A DNA stretch of 64,000 nt. Source: Pseudopithomyces maydicus. Its lineage: Eukaryota; Ascomycota; Dothideomycetes; Pleosporales; Didymosphaeriaceae. The first letter of the stretch is position 1. Every line of letters begins with the position of its first letter. A program made the position numbers and the translations under genes. Positions 47,745-59,900 of the stretch are shown piece by piece. The stretch is taken from positions 20,001 to 84,000 of the forward strand of contig JANTUC010000012.1 in NCBI GenBank assembly GCA_026873275.1, given 5' to 3'. Under the pieces are notes generated by a model. The model was not told where the DNA came from. It saw only the letters and a program-made list of their open reading frames with translations, and did no database searches.

Positions 47745-49481
47745 CTAATCCTTATGATCCCCCGTTGCCTCACTCGAGTTGCCCATGAATGCCTTCTTCG
47801 ATACCTCGAAGACATACAGAGCTGTTTGGGACCTTCCGACACATCCATCGAGCCAATCTGGGTTCTTTACCCACAGCCGCGACGATACAAAGCCCCTCTT
47901 TGCCGCGTTCACCCCTTTCCTGTACACAAAGTCCGTTCACTATGCCACGTATCAGACTAGAATCGTCCTCTTTACAAGCGCCATCCATGGGTTGAGTAGG
48001 TATACGACCTACTTTTCCCATAGGCTCGATACTACGCTTATCAGACCCCACTTGCCAAGCTCTTATCCATCCGTCCCAGCTGCCTGTCAAAACAAGATCG
48101 GCAAACGGTACTGTCGCAATCGCAGTAATATATCTGGGGAGCCTCGGGCCTGATGCAACAGAGTTGCGTGCATCGGTATTTGCTGACATTTCTTCCGGTG
48201 GAATTGGTGGGTCTCGTCCATGTGCCAGAGGAATAGTCTGCAGAGGCTTTTTCTGTTCACTGACCACAATGAGAGTGCACCGTTGTCCGAGCCTGTAACA
48301 AAGAGTCCTGCATCAAGGAGAGCGACGCAGTCCACCGAGCCTTCAGCGTATACAATATCTTCTAGTTGATTTTGATCGCCATTAGTTTCCGTGTCCTCGC
48401 TTGTCTTGCCTCCAAATCGACCTTTTCGTAGCTTGTCTAGGCCTTTTTGCCGGGTGTTGGTACCACTTCTGAAAACCAGTTGATTCTCTTCAACTACCTT
48501 CCACAACCTCGCAGAACGATCTCTTGAGCCGACACTGACGCACGTTTCCTGATTCACTTCAAGGCCACCAGCAACACCGATGACTGCATCCTCATGGCCA
48601 TGCAGCGTCTCGATATAGGCAGACTCTGCGGCAGCCCAGACCAACACTGCGCGATCTGCACCGCCAGAGAACAACTGTTCTGTGCCCCTCCGGAAAGACA
48701 GGGCGGTTACGGCATCGCGGTGGCGGGTGAAGAGTTTACGCGGCGTGAGGGTGTCGGCATCCCATATTATCAAACGAGCGTGCTTGTCTCCGGTGGCAAG
48801 AAAGCGGCCAGAATCGGACACGGCAATGGATATTATCTCGCCGGTGTGGCCCAGGTAGTCTTTGTCGCCCTTCTTGTTCTTGTTGCCTTTCCTCCAAAAG
48901 AGTCGCTTTGGCGTCCTTCTCGGAGTGACGTTGCTGGACAAGTTGGACGGATGCATAACGGAGAGCGAGGGGTCCGCGATTTCCCACTTTTCGACCACCA
49001 GGTCCTTGCTTACAGTCCAGGCGTAAGGCAATCGCAGCGCACATGCCGTAACTGCTTTTTGCAGGCCAGACTTGGCAGCAACGTGTGATGCGCCTGTGAA
49101 GTCGAGTTCTTGGGCAATGTTCCTGTAAATCTTGCCTTTGGTCTCTGCAACGTCTTCCTTGAGCCGCTCTGCGATCAGATCGCGGTCGATGTCTGCGGCG
49201 TCGAAGCCCCCGTCTTCCTGGACCTCGTCGCGGATGTTTTGGAGATATCGCTCGGCGAGCCTCAAACGCTTCTCTGCTGCCGTCTCGTTCTCGTCATCGG
49301 ACGCCTCTGAGCCGTCGTCGGTGTCGAAGAAGCCGGCATCGCGCTCGCCGTCTGAGTCTTGGTCGCTTCCAGATATCGACTCGTCGCGGTCGGTACGAAT
49401 GCGTGATTTCGAAGTGGCAGGCGCGGCTTCGGACCGCTTCCTCTTCCGTTGCGAGGCCGGCACGGTGAAGAAGGAGGACAT
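47745..49481 (-). CDS. RRP9: U3 snoRNP WD40 protein Rrp9 (U3-55K)
   Basis: This is a single-exon model starting at M-S-S-F-F-T-V-P (49,481), about 578 residues. A basic/acidic N-terminus precedes a conserved helix (E-K-R-L-R-L-A-E-R-Y-L) and a seven-bladed WD40 propeller. Visible blades include H-T-G-E-I-I-S-I-A, W-D-A-D-T-L, H-R-D-A-V-T-A-L and G-S-W-D-G-W-I-R-A-W. Rrp9 binds U3 snoRNA box B/C in the nucleolus during 18S rRNA processing. The frame is broken twice. At 48,248-48,252 one additional A (minus strand) restores R-K-K-P-L. At about 47,840-47,850 a net +1 or -2 change joins the frame to A-L-Y-V-F-E-V. Both joins sit at conserved places with no intron. I read them as sequence errors. 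It shares a 375-bp divergent promoter region with RPT4. Confidence 0.88.
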
Positions 49482-49856
49482 TGCTGCGCGGGCGGGTATC
49501 GGGCAGGAGGAACTTTGCCTACACAAAACTTTGGCCTTCGCCGCAACTTTTTTGAGCTCGGACCACTGCACCGCGGGTGCAGCTGCGCTTACCTCATCGA
49601 AGCTCCTCCCAACGGCAAACATCACCTCCACCACCATCACTGTCTCCCCACCCCCACGTCTGTCGCTGTGTCCGCCCCTCGCTCTTCATCCTCCGATCGC
49701 CCGTGAAGCTCAGAGACAACCTTGACTCTGTCAGACCACAAAAAGCAGCCGTAGAAGCACCCCCACGGTTTACGCACGTTCGCCGTCCACCGCCCGCCGC
49801 CCGCCGCCCGCTCTCGGGATCTCTACTAACCTCCAAGCACCGTCGGACCTTGCACC
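49482..49856. promoter_or_regulatory. Divergent promoter region between RRP9 and RPT4
   Basis: The two starts are 375 bp apart and point outwards. The RPT4 side is C/T-rich (CACCATCACTGTCTCCCC type), as in fungal housekeeping leaders. I do not see a perfect proteasome-associated control element. Confidence 0.5.
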
Positions 49857-51137
49857 ATGAGCGGCAGCAGCGATCCCGAGCGCGAACATGCCCTCGATGA
49901 GTACAAGGCAAAGCTGTTGGAGTCGCGGGAGTGGGAAGCGAAACTCAAGGCTCTCCGATTGGAGATCAAGGGCCTGCAACATGACTTCGACGTATCAGAG
50001 GAGAATATCAAGGCTCTGCAGAGCGTAGGCCAGATAATAGGCGAGGTTCTCAAGCAACTGGATGAAGAGCGGTGTACGTCGCTCCGCAGCCGCCACAACA
50101 CATAGCATCCACTGACCTCAACCAGTCATCGTCAAAGCGTCATCCGGCCCCCGATATGTCGTTGGTTGCCGATCCAAGGTCGACAAGCTGAAGTTGAAGC
50201 AAGGCACCCGAGTTGCACTGGATATGACTACACTCACCATCATGCGCATGCTGCCCCGTGAAGTCGACCCGCTCGTCTACAACATGTCGCTAGAGGATCC
50301 CGGCCAAGTCAGTTTTGGCGGTATTGGTGGCTTAAACGAGCAGATTCGCGAGCTCCGAGAGGTCATTGAGCTGCCGCTGAAGAACCCTGAGCTGTTCCTG
50401 CGAGTAGGCATCAAGCCCCCCAAGGGCGTGCTGCTGTATGGCCCCCCAGGTACCGGAAAGACGCTGTTGGCACGGGCAGTGGCAAGTAGTCTGGAGACCA
50501 ATTTTCTCAAGGTCGTGTCTTCAGCCATTGTTGACAAGTACATTGGAGAGTCGGCGCGTTTGATCCGTGAAATGTTTGGCTATGCCAAGGAGCATGAGCC
50601 TTGCATTATTTTTATGGACGAAATCGATGCTATTGGTGGGCGACGGTTCTCCGAAGGTACCTCGGCGGATCGAGAGATCCAGCGAACGCTTATGGAGTTA
50701 CTCAACCAGCTCGACGGTTTTGACTACCTCGGACAGACCAAAATTATCATGGCCACAAATCGACCGGATACCCTTGATCCTGCTCTGTTGCGTGCAGGGC
50801 GTTTAGACAGGAAGATCGAAATCCCTCTACCGAATGAGGTCGGACGGCTAGAGATATTGAAGATTCACGCAAGTGGTGTACAGACAGAGGGCGAGATCGA
50901 CTTTGAGAGTATCGTCAAGATGAGCGATCAGTTCAACGGAGCTGATCTGCGCAATGTGGTAACTGAAGCGTGAGTCCTCCAATCATAGCAACGTAAACAA
51001 GGCTAACATGGAGCAGTGGCTTGTTCGCCATCAAGGATTACCGAGATGCCATCAATCAGGACGATTTTAGCAAGGCAGTACGCAAGATGGCCGAATCCAA
51101 GAAATTGGAGGGCAAGCTCGAGTATCAGAAATTGTAG
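49857..51137 (+). CDS. RPT4: 26S proteasome regulatory ATPase Rpt4
   Basis: Three exons (49,857-50,073, 50,126-50,969, 51,017-51,137) give 393 residues, the normal Rpt4 length. The N-terminal coiled coil (residues about 10-70) is followed by the OB domain and an AAA module. The AAA module has the Walker A motif G-P-P-G-T-G-K-T, Walker B I-I-F-M-D-E-I-D, sensor 1 M-A-T-N-R-P and arginine fingers in L-L-R-A-G-R-L-D-R-K. The phrase G-G-L-N-E-Q-I-R-E-L-R-E and the absence of a C-terminal HbYX motif (it ends Y-Q-K-L) point to Rpt4 (PSMC6) rather than another Rpt. It unfolds ubiquitylated substrates in the 19S base ring. Intron phases (1 and 2) are consistent. Confidence 0.95.
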
Positions 51138-51253
51138 AAGAATTGCATCGCCTCTGAGGTGCAGGTGGAGACACAATGGTAGGCTTGCATGATAGCTAAC
51201 GCCGCCATGTACAATAATGATATGATTGTAGCGGAATACATCTTCTGCTGACT

Positions 51254-51944
51254 TCACGATCTGTACTTCAATTGATATGGTGTCGTGCATATCTTCATGT
51301 CAACCTCTTCAGTAGAGTTTGTGTTGAGGTACCAACGCAATTCCAGCTCTCCAAAGTAGTTGGGCTCTTCGCTCACCTTCTTGAAACCCACGCTTTGGAA
51401 CAGCCTTACGCTGCGCACATTGTCCTTGTCAATTTTGACGCGAAAAAACTTTATGTAGACGCCCTTCTTCGTGTTGTCGTCACCCGCATGATACTCGTTC
51501 ATGATGCAACCGTGTGAATGCAAAATGTACCATATGAAGACCAGAAGAATCTCCCTCCCTAATCCTCTTCCTTGCTGCTTATGGTCTGCAATCATGATCT
51601 CGATCTCGCCAACCAATGCTTGCATCTCTCTCTTCCCCACTTTCTTGAACATCCGCATCATCGGGCGTCAAGAACAAGTTTACATCACCAATCATGCCTT
51701 GTGGCGCATCCTCTTGCCTGGCCGTGACAAACTCTGGCACTAAAAGCGGTGGCGTGCAGACGATAAAGGTGAGTTTATCAGCGTCTGTACGCCAGGAATT
51801 CTGCATAGCGTATTCTTCTTCTAAGGTGAGGGGCTCAGACGCGGTTGCGGCTTGGAGCTGAGGGTCCTGCATCCAAGTATGATATGTAGGAACATGGTGA
51901 GATGAGTAGGGGACGAGGAGGATCTTGGGACTAAGAAGTGCTAA
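51254..51944 (-). CDS. NAT9-like GNAT N-acetyltransferase (5' end unresolved)
   Basis: Homology to N-acetyltransferase 9 is clear from L-L-V-P-Y-S-S-H-H-V-P-T-Y-H near the start, then W-M-Q-D-P, E-P-L-T-L-E-E-E-Y, G-D-V-N-L-F, E-I-E-I-M-I and the acetyl-CoA loop Q-G-R-G-L-G. F-Q-S-V-G-F follows near the end. The strand of conserved residues changes frame near 51,608-51,618 (net +1 or -2), where no intron fits, so a sequence error is likely. The coding sense continues to at least 51,944, but no start codon is present in frame there. The first codons are probably on an upstream exon, perhaps near the ATG at 52,172. It is convergent with RPT4, 116 bp away. Confidence 0.78.
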
Positions 51945-52383
51945 TTTGGTAAGCGGTATGTGTGGTCTCTAGAGACTGGGAATATACCAGTGTGCTCGTT
52001 GGTCTTCATCCTGTTTAGTGCGTTCAACGATCAAAATTTTGTTCTGTAAATTCCTGTTCACAAGTGCTAGCAGCCCTGGTGTAATTTTAGCCCTTATCGG
52101 GTAGCTACACATATGCTCATCTTGCCTTACCAATGCGTCGTTTGTATTGCCAGCAATCGTGTTGGACTTCATGTGTGTTGGCGCCCTAGGTACGAGGTAG
52201 GTAAAGGCCATGGCACGTGATAGCGCGCGTGCCCCCCCAGGTGCCCAGCCCGGAACCTGGAAACCTTGGTGCCAATCATCCAACTACGTCCGTCGCCTAA
52301 AAGGCTGCGATTCTAGGCCACCGACTCAGCCCAATTGTTGCACTACGCGCAGAAACGCATCTGCCTCCACGACACTCAACAGC
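51945..52383. promoter_or_regulatory. Divergent region between the NAT9-like gene and the WD40-cyclophilin gene
   Basis: It probably contains the missing first exon of the NAT9-like gene on the minus strand and the promoter/leader of the cyclophilin gene on the plus strand. Open frame on the plus strand extends from 52,210 into the cyclophilin gene, but it lacks homology. Confidence 0.4.
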
Positions 52384-54398
52384 ATGCACTCACTAGCAGA
52401 TCAGGCGGACAAGCGGATGTTGTCGCCTCCCGCAAAAAGATCGCGCGACGACATGGAAGCCTCCGACCCGAGCAAGGTGGAAGACGGTATTGCACAAGAT
52501 GACACCTTACAGTGCGCATATTCAGGACTAACGTCTTACGCAGAGGATACATCGTCTGACGATGACTTTGGTCCCGCGCTCCCGTCCTCGGCACCTAAAA
52601 AGAAGAAGCGCAAGCTACCCTACGAAAAGCTCTATGTCGCAGCATTGCCCACCGCGAGTCGCTACGTCAAGTCCCTGATGCACCGCGAGCAGTTGTGCTT
52701 CACGACATTTACGCCCAACACAGACTTCCTAATCACGAGCTCAATCGACGGTGTAGTCAAATTCTGGAAGAAAGATTTTGGAGGGATCGAATTTGTGAAG
52801 GAATTCCGCGCGCATAACGGCGAGATCAAATCTACAAGCGCCAGCGCAGACGGTCGCAGCTTCGCAACTTGTGGGACGGATAACACGGTCAAGATATTTG
52901 ACGTGGTCACATTCGACTTGCTTGCCGTGTTGAGCTGCGACTACGTGCCAAAAGCAGTTTGCTGGGTGCATGGGAAGGGTGCGTCCTTCCCTCAAGTGGC
53001 TGTGACCTCGGAAGAAAACTCGTGGATACGTATCTACGATGGAAGAGGCGAAAATCCAGGCCCTTTACAAGTCCTTAAGAATGTCCACAAAGCGCCCGTC
53101 GCCCTCATGGCTTACAACAGCCAATTCGATTGCGTCGTCTCTGTTGATCAAGGCGGCATGGTGGAATATTGGCAGCCTAGTGGAAACTTCGAAAAGCCAG
53201 ACAATGTCTTTTCTATGAAGAGCGCAACCAATTTATTCGAATTCAAGAAGTCAAAATCGGTGCCTGCTTCGCTTACCATTTCGCCCACCGGCAAGCAATT
53301 TGCCACGCTCTCATTTCCAGACCGTAAAATACGGATCTTCGACTTCGCAACCGGCAAGCTTCACCGAACATATGATGAGTCCATCGCAACGATCCAAGAG
53401 ATGCAACAAGCTGGAACTGCAGTGCAGCATTTGGAGGATATTGAATTTGGGAGAAGGCTGGGTATCGAGCGCGATTTGGACCAAGTTGCTACACGTTCAC
53501 GCATGAATGTTGTTTTCGACGAAACCGGGAATTTTATACTTTATGGGTCCATGTATGGCGTAAAGGTTCTCAACACAACAACAAACAAGCTGGTCAAGCT
53601 GTACGGTCAAGAAGAGTCGTTTCGGCCGCTTTGGCTATCGCTATACCAGGGTCAACCGGAGAAGAAGGGCGTCGTGACTGTAGAAATGGCAGCCAGTGAG
53701 AATCCCTTGTTGCAAGAAGCTGAAGCTCGTGACGCGATGCTGGCATCAACCGCTTCGGGCAAGGTCCGCTTTTATATGTTTACCAATGACAACACTGTCG
53801 CGAAATCTGAGCGGGACGTACAGAATGAGAAGCCGCGCCATGCTGGCTCTGCCAAGAAAGTGGAGGAGAAGATTGCAGCAACGGGAACATCAGCAGTCAT
53901 ACATACCACGTATGGTGACATCACAGTGCGGCTCTTCCCCGAGGCGGCGCCCAAGTCCGTGGAGAACTTTGTCACGCATGCGAGGAACGGATACTACAAC
54001 GACATCATCTTCCACCGCGTGATCCGGAAGTTCATGATCCAAACTGGCGATCCGCTTGGTGATGGAACAGGTGGTGAGTCGATCTGGGGCCGCGAGTTCG
54101 AAGACGAATTCTCTAGTTTGAAACACGACAAGCCATACACACTCAGTATGGCCAATGCAGGGCCGAATACGAATGGGTCGCAGTTCTTCATCACGACTGA
54201 AAAGACGGTAGGTTGCATTTCTCGAGGGTTTCATGGAAGAACATTGCTAACAGAACGTAGCCTTGGTTGGATGGGAAACACACAATATTTGGGCGGGCTG
54301 TTCAGGGCTTGGACGTAGTGCACAAGATTGAGAACACGAAGACGTACAAGGAGAAGCCAGAAGATGATATAAAAATCATTAGCATATCGATTTCGTAG
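52384..54398 (+). CDS. WD40-repeat peptidyl-prolyl isomerase (PPWD1-like cyclophilin)
   Basis: Two exons (52,384-54,207 and 54,261-54,398) give about 653 residues. Met at 52,417 is an alternative start. A basic nuclear-type patch (P-K-K-K-K-R-K-L) at about residue 75 precedes WD40 blades (for example T-S-S-I-D-G-V-V-K-F-W, C-G-T-D-N-T-V-K-I-F). A C-terminal cyclophilin domain covers about the last 160 residues, with F-H-R-V-I-x-x-F-M-I-Q-x-G-D-P, then N-T-N-G-S-Q-F-F-I-T and, after the intron, W-L-D-G-K-H-T-I-F-G. The catalytic Arg and the Gln-Phe pair are present. PPWD1 proteins associate with spliceosomes and isomerise prolyl bonds. Intron phase is 0. Confidence 0.93.
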
Positions 54399-55112
54399 GA
54401 ACAAGGATTGATTTTTTGGCGATGTAGGATTCGAACGGAAATGACCATCGTTGAACGGCATGCAAAGCGGGCCGAAACCCTCATCATATTTGATGATAAT
54501 ACTAGCCAATATGTGCCTTATCAATCACCCGCTTGGAGCGGCGGCACTTCCATTGTTGACACGCAACTCAGACTGACCCGGTGCAAAGACCAAGAAGAAA
54601 TATATATACATTGACCTGAAGAAGAATAGAAAGCTTCATTACAGTACCAAAAGGGATATCAAGCAATAGTCTAGATGTGCGAGAAGAGAGACCGAAAATC
54701 GTAGCCGAGAAGCTTTGAACCGCCGTTCGTTTCGGAAAGATGGGTATCTCATTGAATCGATTGCAAGTGATGAAAAGCCAGGGGCAATGGGCGATGCCAA
54801 GGCGCTGATCAGGTGTTTCGGTGGTGATGAGGTGGTGTGGGACCAAGGGGCCCGTGCGGTCCTCGAGGAGCGCGGAAAGGCGTGAACTGTCCAGGCAGAT
54901 GTACGCGCGTGGGGGTGTGTAGCAGGCCACAGCTTCTGGGGTGAAATGCGGGTGTGTAGATATGTGCAAGACGGCGCTACCTTCCACGATGTGGGTTTCG
55001 AGCAGCCAAATGATTATGCAAGAGAATTGAACGAGCCCAGTGCTGTGATCGGTCAGTAGGTGCTGGCAGGGTTAAGGGGGAAGGCAACGGACCTGCAGAC
55101 CATGATGTCTCT
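54399..55112. other. Convergent 3' region
   Basis: About 710 bp lie between the stop codons of the cyclophilin gene and the small membrane protein gene. The 139-codon minus-strand ORF here (54,568-54,987) has no recognisable domain and is probably chance. No RNA gene is evident. Confidence 0.4.
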
Positions 55113-55664
55113 TTACTGGATGGGGCCGTGCTCGCCGGGCTTCTTCCAGACACCTCCGCCCACGGCTTTTGAGATGCCAACGCCGGTTCCAGCAGCAGCA
55201 GCGACGATGAACAAGGCGATGATGATCTTAACCCAAAGTCTCTGCTTGCTGGTCAGGCTGTGGAAGAAGCTGCAGCCCTTTGCGCGCTGGGTGCGCTTCT
55301 TCTTGTCGAGCACTGCCTGGCGCGAGGGCCACATTGTGCACTCCTTGACACGTCCATCGACGGATACCTTGGGCTGCTGGGTGGTGGCGGCAGAGAGCGG
55401 GAGTCCCGACTCGAGGTCGCGATCGCAGACGTTGACATTGATGTCGAGGTGGGTCTTGGTGGGCACCGAGGCGTCCATGGAGCGGCGTGCGTCGGGGTGC
55501 TTGTAGAAGGCGGAGAAGGGGTTCGACGAGTCGAGGGCAGGATCCTTCTCATCGTTGGGGGTGGACATTTGAGAGTCGGTCGAGGGCGGGGAGCGCAGGG
55601 TGTGCTGCTGGGCGTCGACGGTGGCACCAAACGTCACGGGCTTCTCGTGGGCCAGGGAAGACAT
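55113..55664 (-). CDS. Small single-pass membrane protein of unknown function
   Basis: This is a 183-residue protein starting at M-S-S-L-A-H-E-K-P (55,664). The longer in-frame ORF upstream consists of a Ser-Ala translation of a microsatellite and is not credible. The first 140 residues are polar with N-P-F-S-A-F-Y-K-H-P and a C-T-M-W-P-S-R-Q-A motif, then a basic K-K-K-R-T-Q-R patch. One hydrophobic segment (L-W-V-K-I-I-I-A-L-F-I-V-A) near the C-terminus is followed by G-G-G-V-W and a short tail. This suggests a C-terminally anchored membrane protein. I recall similar unannotated proteins in other filamentous ascomycetes but know no function. Confidence 0.72.
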   Translation of the reverse strand: MSSLAHEKPVTFGATVDAQQHTLRSPPSTDSQMSTPNDEKDPALDSSNPFSAFYKHPDARRSMDASVPTKTHLDINVNVCDRDLESGLPLSAATTQQPKVSVDGRVKECTMWPSRQAVLDKKKRTQRAKGCSFFHSLTSKQRLWVKIIIALFIVAAAAGTGVGISKAVGGGVWKKPGEHGPIQ

Positions 55665-55912
55665 TTGGGCAGCAGAAGGGGGAGGCAGCCGGGTAAAAGG
55701 CGGATTAAGGAGGAGCGCAGGGAGAAGGTGGAGAGGAGGTGGAACGGGGCTATTGACAGGCGCAATCGATAGCGTTTGGCAGCAGGCGGGCGCGGGTTGG
55801 CGTGTTGGCGTGTTGGCGTGTTGGTGGTGCTCGAGCAGTCGGACCAGCAAGCAGCTACGAGGGTGCGGGAATGCAGAAGCAGAAGGAGAAGCAGAAGCAG
55901 AAGCAGAAGCAA

Positions 55913-55973
<61 letters not shown>

Positions 55974-56931
55974 AGCAGACGCAAAGAGTGGATGCCAACG
56001 AACAGCGAGCGAGCGGACGTGCAGCAAGCAGCCGACCGTGGTGGGGGTGGTGCTGGTGCTGGTGCTGGTGCTGGTGGTGGGAAGCGAAGGGAGGGCTACA
56101 GAGGGCGAGCTGGCTGGTGGTGCATATGATATGGGTGGGTGTATGCTTCCCTTTCCCCAGCACTCGGACCGCCCGCCCCAGACCCAGGGGCGATATCCAT
56201 TCGCAGCCTAGCCCGCCGCCACCACGCCCATCGCCCACACTGGTGCAGCGCCCACGCGTGTTCCCAAAAGTGGCTGCACACCCATTCGCCGGTGCCTCGA
56301 CGACGCGCAGCACACGCAGCCCGCTGCTCGCCCACCACGCGCTGTCCCCGTGCGATTGCAGCTTTTCTCCAGCGCGGCCGCAGCGACAGGTCGACACGCC
56401 CAGCCCTCGCGCCTGCTGGGCCGTAGCTTGTTGCGTCCAAGTGCGGGCGCGCCAGGACCTACAACGGCCGCGTCCCTGGCTTGGCCAGCTGCCCAGACTG
56501 CCATGCGGCCCCCGCTAGCGACCAAGAGGCAAGTCGACGAGAGCCGCCGCCCTCGTATCCGCACGCTATCGTCTGCTCGCATCGCATGCCTGATACGCGC
56601 CTGCCCGTGCACCTTTTCGTGCGTACTCACAGTACATGCTGTATGTAGGTGCTATGTGGTCCACTATACCGTAGACTGCCAATACACACGCACCCGCAAT
56701 CACCTCACCATCACCGCACCCACGAGCCCTCGCGTGCAGCTCGTGCCATCTTGCTGCTGCTGACCATGCATTAATACTGCTATGTACACAACGCCTCCTT
56801 TCCCATCTTGCCTGTCCAGAACCCCCAACGCCGCCGTGATGCAACGCCAACTTCTATACCTAGTATCGCTCCGCGCCACGCGCTATTATGCATCGTCCGG
56901 CCAGAACACCCTCCTTTTGATCCGTCTCCCG
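55665..56931. promoter_or_regulatory. Intergenic region with hexanucleotide microsatellite
   Basis: This is the upstream region of the small membrane protein gene and the 3' flank of the ABC transporter. It carries a GCAGAC/GCAGAA repeat (55,868-55,983) and a GGTGCT run (56,047-56,075). ORFs across it are translations of these repeats and G/C-rich sequence. I see no coding signal. Confidence 0.5.
55868..55983. repeat. GCAGAC/GCAGAA hexanucleotide microsatellite
   Basis: About 19 units of a 6-bp repeat lie about 200-320 bp upstream of the membrane protein start. The first part is mostly GCAGAA, the middle is eleven or so uninterrupted GCAGAC-type units, and the end reverts to mixed units. Confidence 0.9.
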
Positions 56932-59900
56932 TCAACCTGCGAAGAAATCTTCCCTCCGGATCCCACTCCGATCACACATGCCCCTAAAGATGCCGCCTTG
57001 GTCGTACAGATTAATCGGCTTGTCCAATTCCGCGATGATGCCCGCGTCCATGACGCAGATGCGGTCGTAGCCAATAATCGTCTTGAGCCGGTGCGCAATA
57101 CAAAGCAGTGTCTTGCCTCGGAACCCTTCCACAATCGTCTGCTGAATCTTTTGATCCGTCTCAAAGTCTACCGACGACGTCGCCTCGTCGCACACGATGA
57201 TTTGCGACCCGCGCACTAGTGCACGAGCGAGGGCCATCAGCTGTCGCTGTCCAAGCGAGAAGTTCAGACCTTCCTCCTCCACCACCGAGTCCAAGTGGAT
57301 CCGGCCCGATTTGTCCTCCATGGATGCGTCGTTGGACACCAGGTCGGCCTGTCGAAGTGCACCCCACAGTTCGAGATCGCTGTGCTCGTTGAAAGGATCG
57401 AGGTTCGATCGGATCGTGCCCTTGAACAGCGTTGGATCTTGAGGAATGATGGCCAGTTTGGATCGCAGGTCGTGAAGCCCGATCGTGCTGATGTCCACCC
57501 CATCGATGCTGATGGACCCTCCCGACAACTCCACAAGCCGGAACAGAGTGCTCATGATGCTTGATTTGCCAGCCCCCGTGCGTCCAACCACGCCGATGCG
57601 CTCGCCTGCCGCCACGTGCATGTCTAGTCCCTTCAGCACCAACGGCAGCCCATCCCTGCACAAAGTTAGCCATCTGACGTATACCAAAACCCTTCCGACT
57701 CGTCAAAGTCCACCATTGTGTCTGATCGTACCTATAGCGCATCTCAACTTTATTGAAAACGATTTCGCCATGCTCCGGCCAAGTCTTCCTGACCTCCCCC
57801 ATAGTGAGAGGCGCTTCCTCCTCGAGCCTGATGCAAACATACCTGGTTAGTCAAAATTGCTCATAACGTCCCCAAGCGACACTTACATGGTACCGTAATG
57901 GTGAATCCGCTCCGTCGCATTCATGTTGTTTTCAACCTCGGCAAGCTGACGCACGGTAAACTGAATCATCTGTACAATTGTGAGGATGTAAGAAAGCACA
58001 AGCCCTGCAATGCTAGGATTGACGGAAAATCGTGATGTGACCACCAAAATGCCCGTGGTAAAGACGAGCAGTATGCCTATGACATCGAGCCGGACGCTGA
58101 GCCAACGCTGATTCGCAAATGTGAGGTAGTATGCGCTGTTCATATCATCGATAGCATCACGGACCGAACGTGAAAACTGATGCTCCAAACCATAAGCACG
58201 AATGGTCGGCGTACCCATGACAGCTTCACTGAAACGAGCAAAGACGTTGCTGCGAAGCACCGACTCGTGACGTTTGACCTCACGAGCCGATGCTCGGTAA
58301 TAGGCAGCCGAGAATAAGAAGACGAGTAGAAGTGGTCCCAACGCGATGGCGTAGTAATAGTAGTAGGAGATGATCAGAATGAACACAGAAACGATCATCG
58401 CGACTGCATCGCTGTTAGCTTATTGTGATGGCTGGCAATGGCACAGTGGAACTGACGTGTCATGAAGTACATGCGTATAGCATCCGTGAGAGTGTTGTCC
58501 ATGACATCAATGTCTTTGGAGAAGCGGTTTGTGATACGACCAAGAGGGGTAGTATCAAAGAACGACATCGGTGCCTAGTAGTAGGTATGGCGTTAGCATC
58601 ATTGGACTGGTGGGAACTGAACCAAAGACTCGTCTTTTGACGCAAAGAACAAATATAACTTTTGCAGCTACAACGGAACCTCCGAAGTGTACCACAAGTC
58701 GACTCACCCGTAACACTCGATGGATAGCGCGATGCAGCATCACCTTACCTGCCTCAGTGCCAAATACTGAAACAGCAATCGAGAATGCGAAGGTCATGAG
58801 AGCTTGTGAAAAGCCGAGCGCAGCGTAGGTGCCGATCTAGGATGGTCAGCGAAGCTCTATCGGCAATCTCTTCCTCCGACGTGGCCCACACGGTACTTAC
58901 ATATGCTCCTTCACTGTACCCAAATTTGTCAGATGTCCACCAGGATAGCCACAAACTCGTAGCAATATTGGCTCCTTGTGAGAGGATGAGGAGCAGCGCA
59001 ACCACCGGGCCAACCCACAACCCACCTCCTGCGCGAAGGTATGCCAGCCACACATCCCATTCGACGCTCTTCGTCGCTCGATCCTCCTCTTGCATTAGCG
59101 CTGCAGCTGGCTTCTTCTTTTTCTTCTTTTTCGCCATCTTTTTTTCGTCTTCCATCTCATCTTGTGTGGCATGCTCCTGCGACTCTTTTGTCTCTTCCGT
59201 CGCCGTCATGGTCATCAGTTGCTGGAACTCCTTGTTATTCGCCATCAAATTGGTAAAAGTATCCACGGCTTGGATCCGACCTTCTTCAACCCAGACAATG
59301 CGATCACATCGATCGAGAACGTGAAGTTGATGAGTGGCCAGGATACGACACTTGTCTCTGAGAAGTCCACATATAGCATTGTCCATTATGTGCTTTCCGA
59401 CGTGTCTGTCATCGAAAATCAGTAAATATTAAATAGAAGGAGGGAGCCGGGGCATGTAACCCAGCTACTTTGACTTCAATCGTAGACATCGGATAAAATA
59501 CGCGTGGTTTTTTCTAATGCCTCAGTCCTGTAGACAGAGTAGGAAACACGCCAGCAGCTCAATCTTACTTACGCGTCAACGGCAGACAGGGGGTCGTCCA
59601 TCAAGACTATATCGGCATTGAAATAAATGGCGCGCGCAATGTTCATGCGCTGCTTTTGACCACCAGAAACGGTAATGCCTCGTTCCCCAATCTCGGTTTT
59701 GTCGTTATTAGGAAGCATTTCAAGATCTGGTCGTAAGGCACACGCATCCACGACTTTGTTGTACCAATCGCCCCTATACTCTTTACCGAAGATGATGTTA
59801 TCCCGAACGCTTGCATTTTGAATCCAGGCATACTGTGGGCAGAAGGCACGAGACGCTCCAATCATAACTTCGCCTTTGGTCCGCCGCATGTCGCCTGCCA

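Noticed and set aside
54568..54987. 139-codon minus-strand ORF
   Set aside because: It has no motif and lies between convergent 3' ends.
55776..56518. ORFs made of KQ/TQ, Arg or Val/Cys repeats
   Set aside because: They are translations of the GCAGAC microsatellite in different frames.
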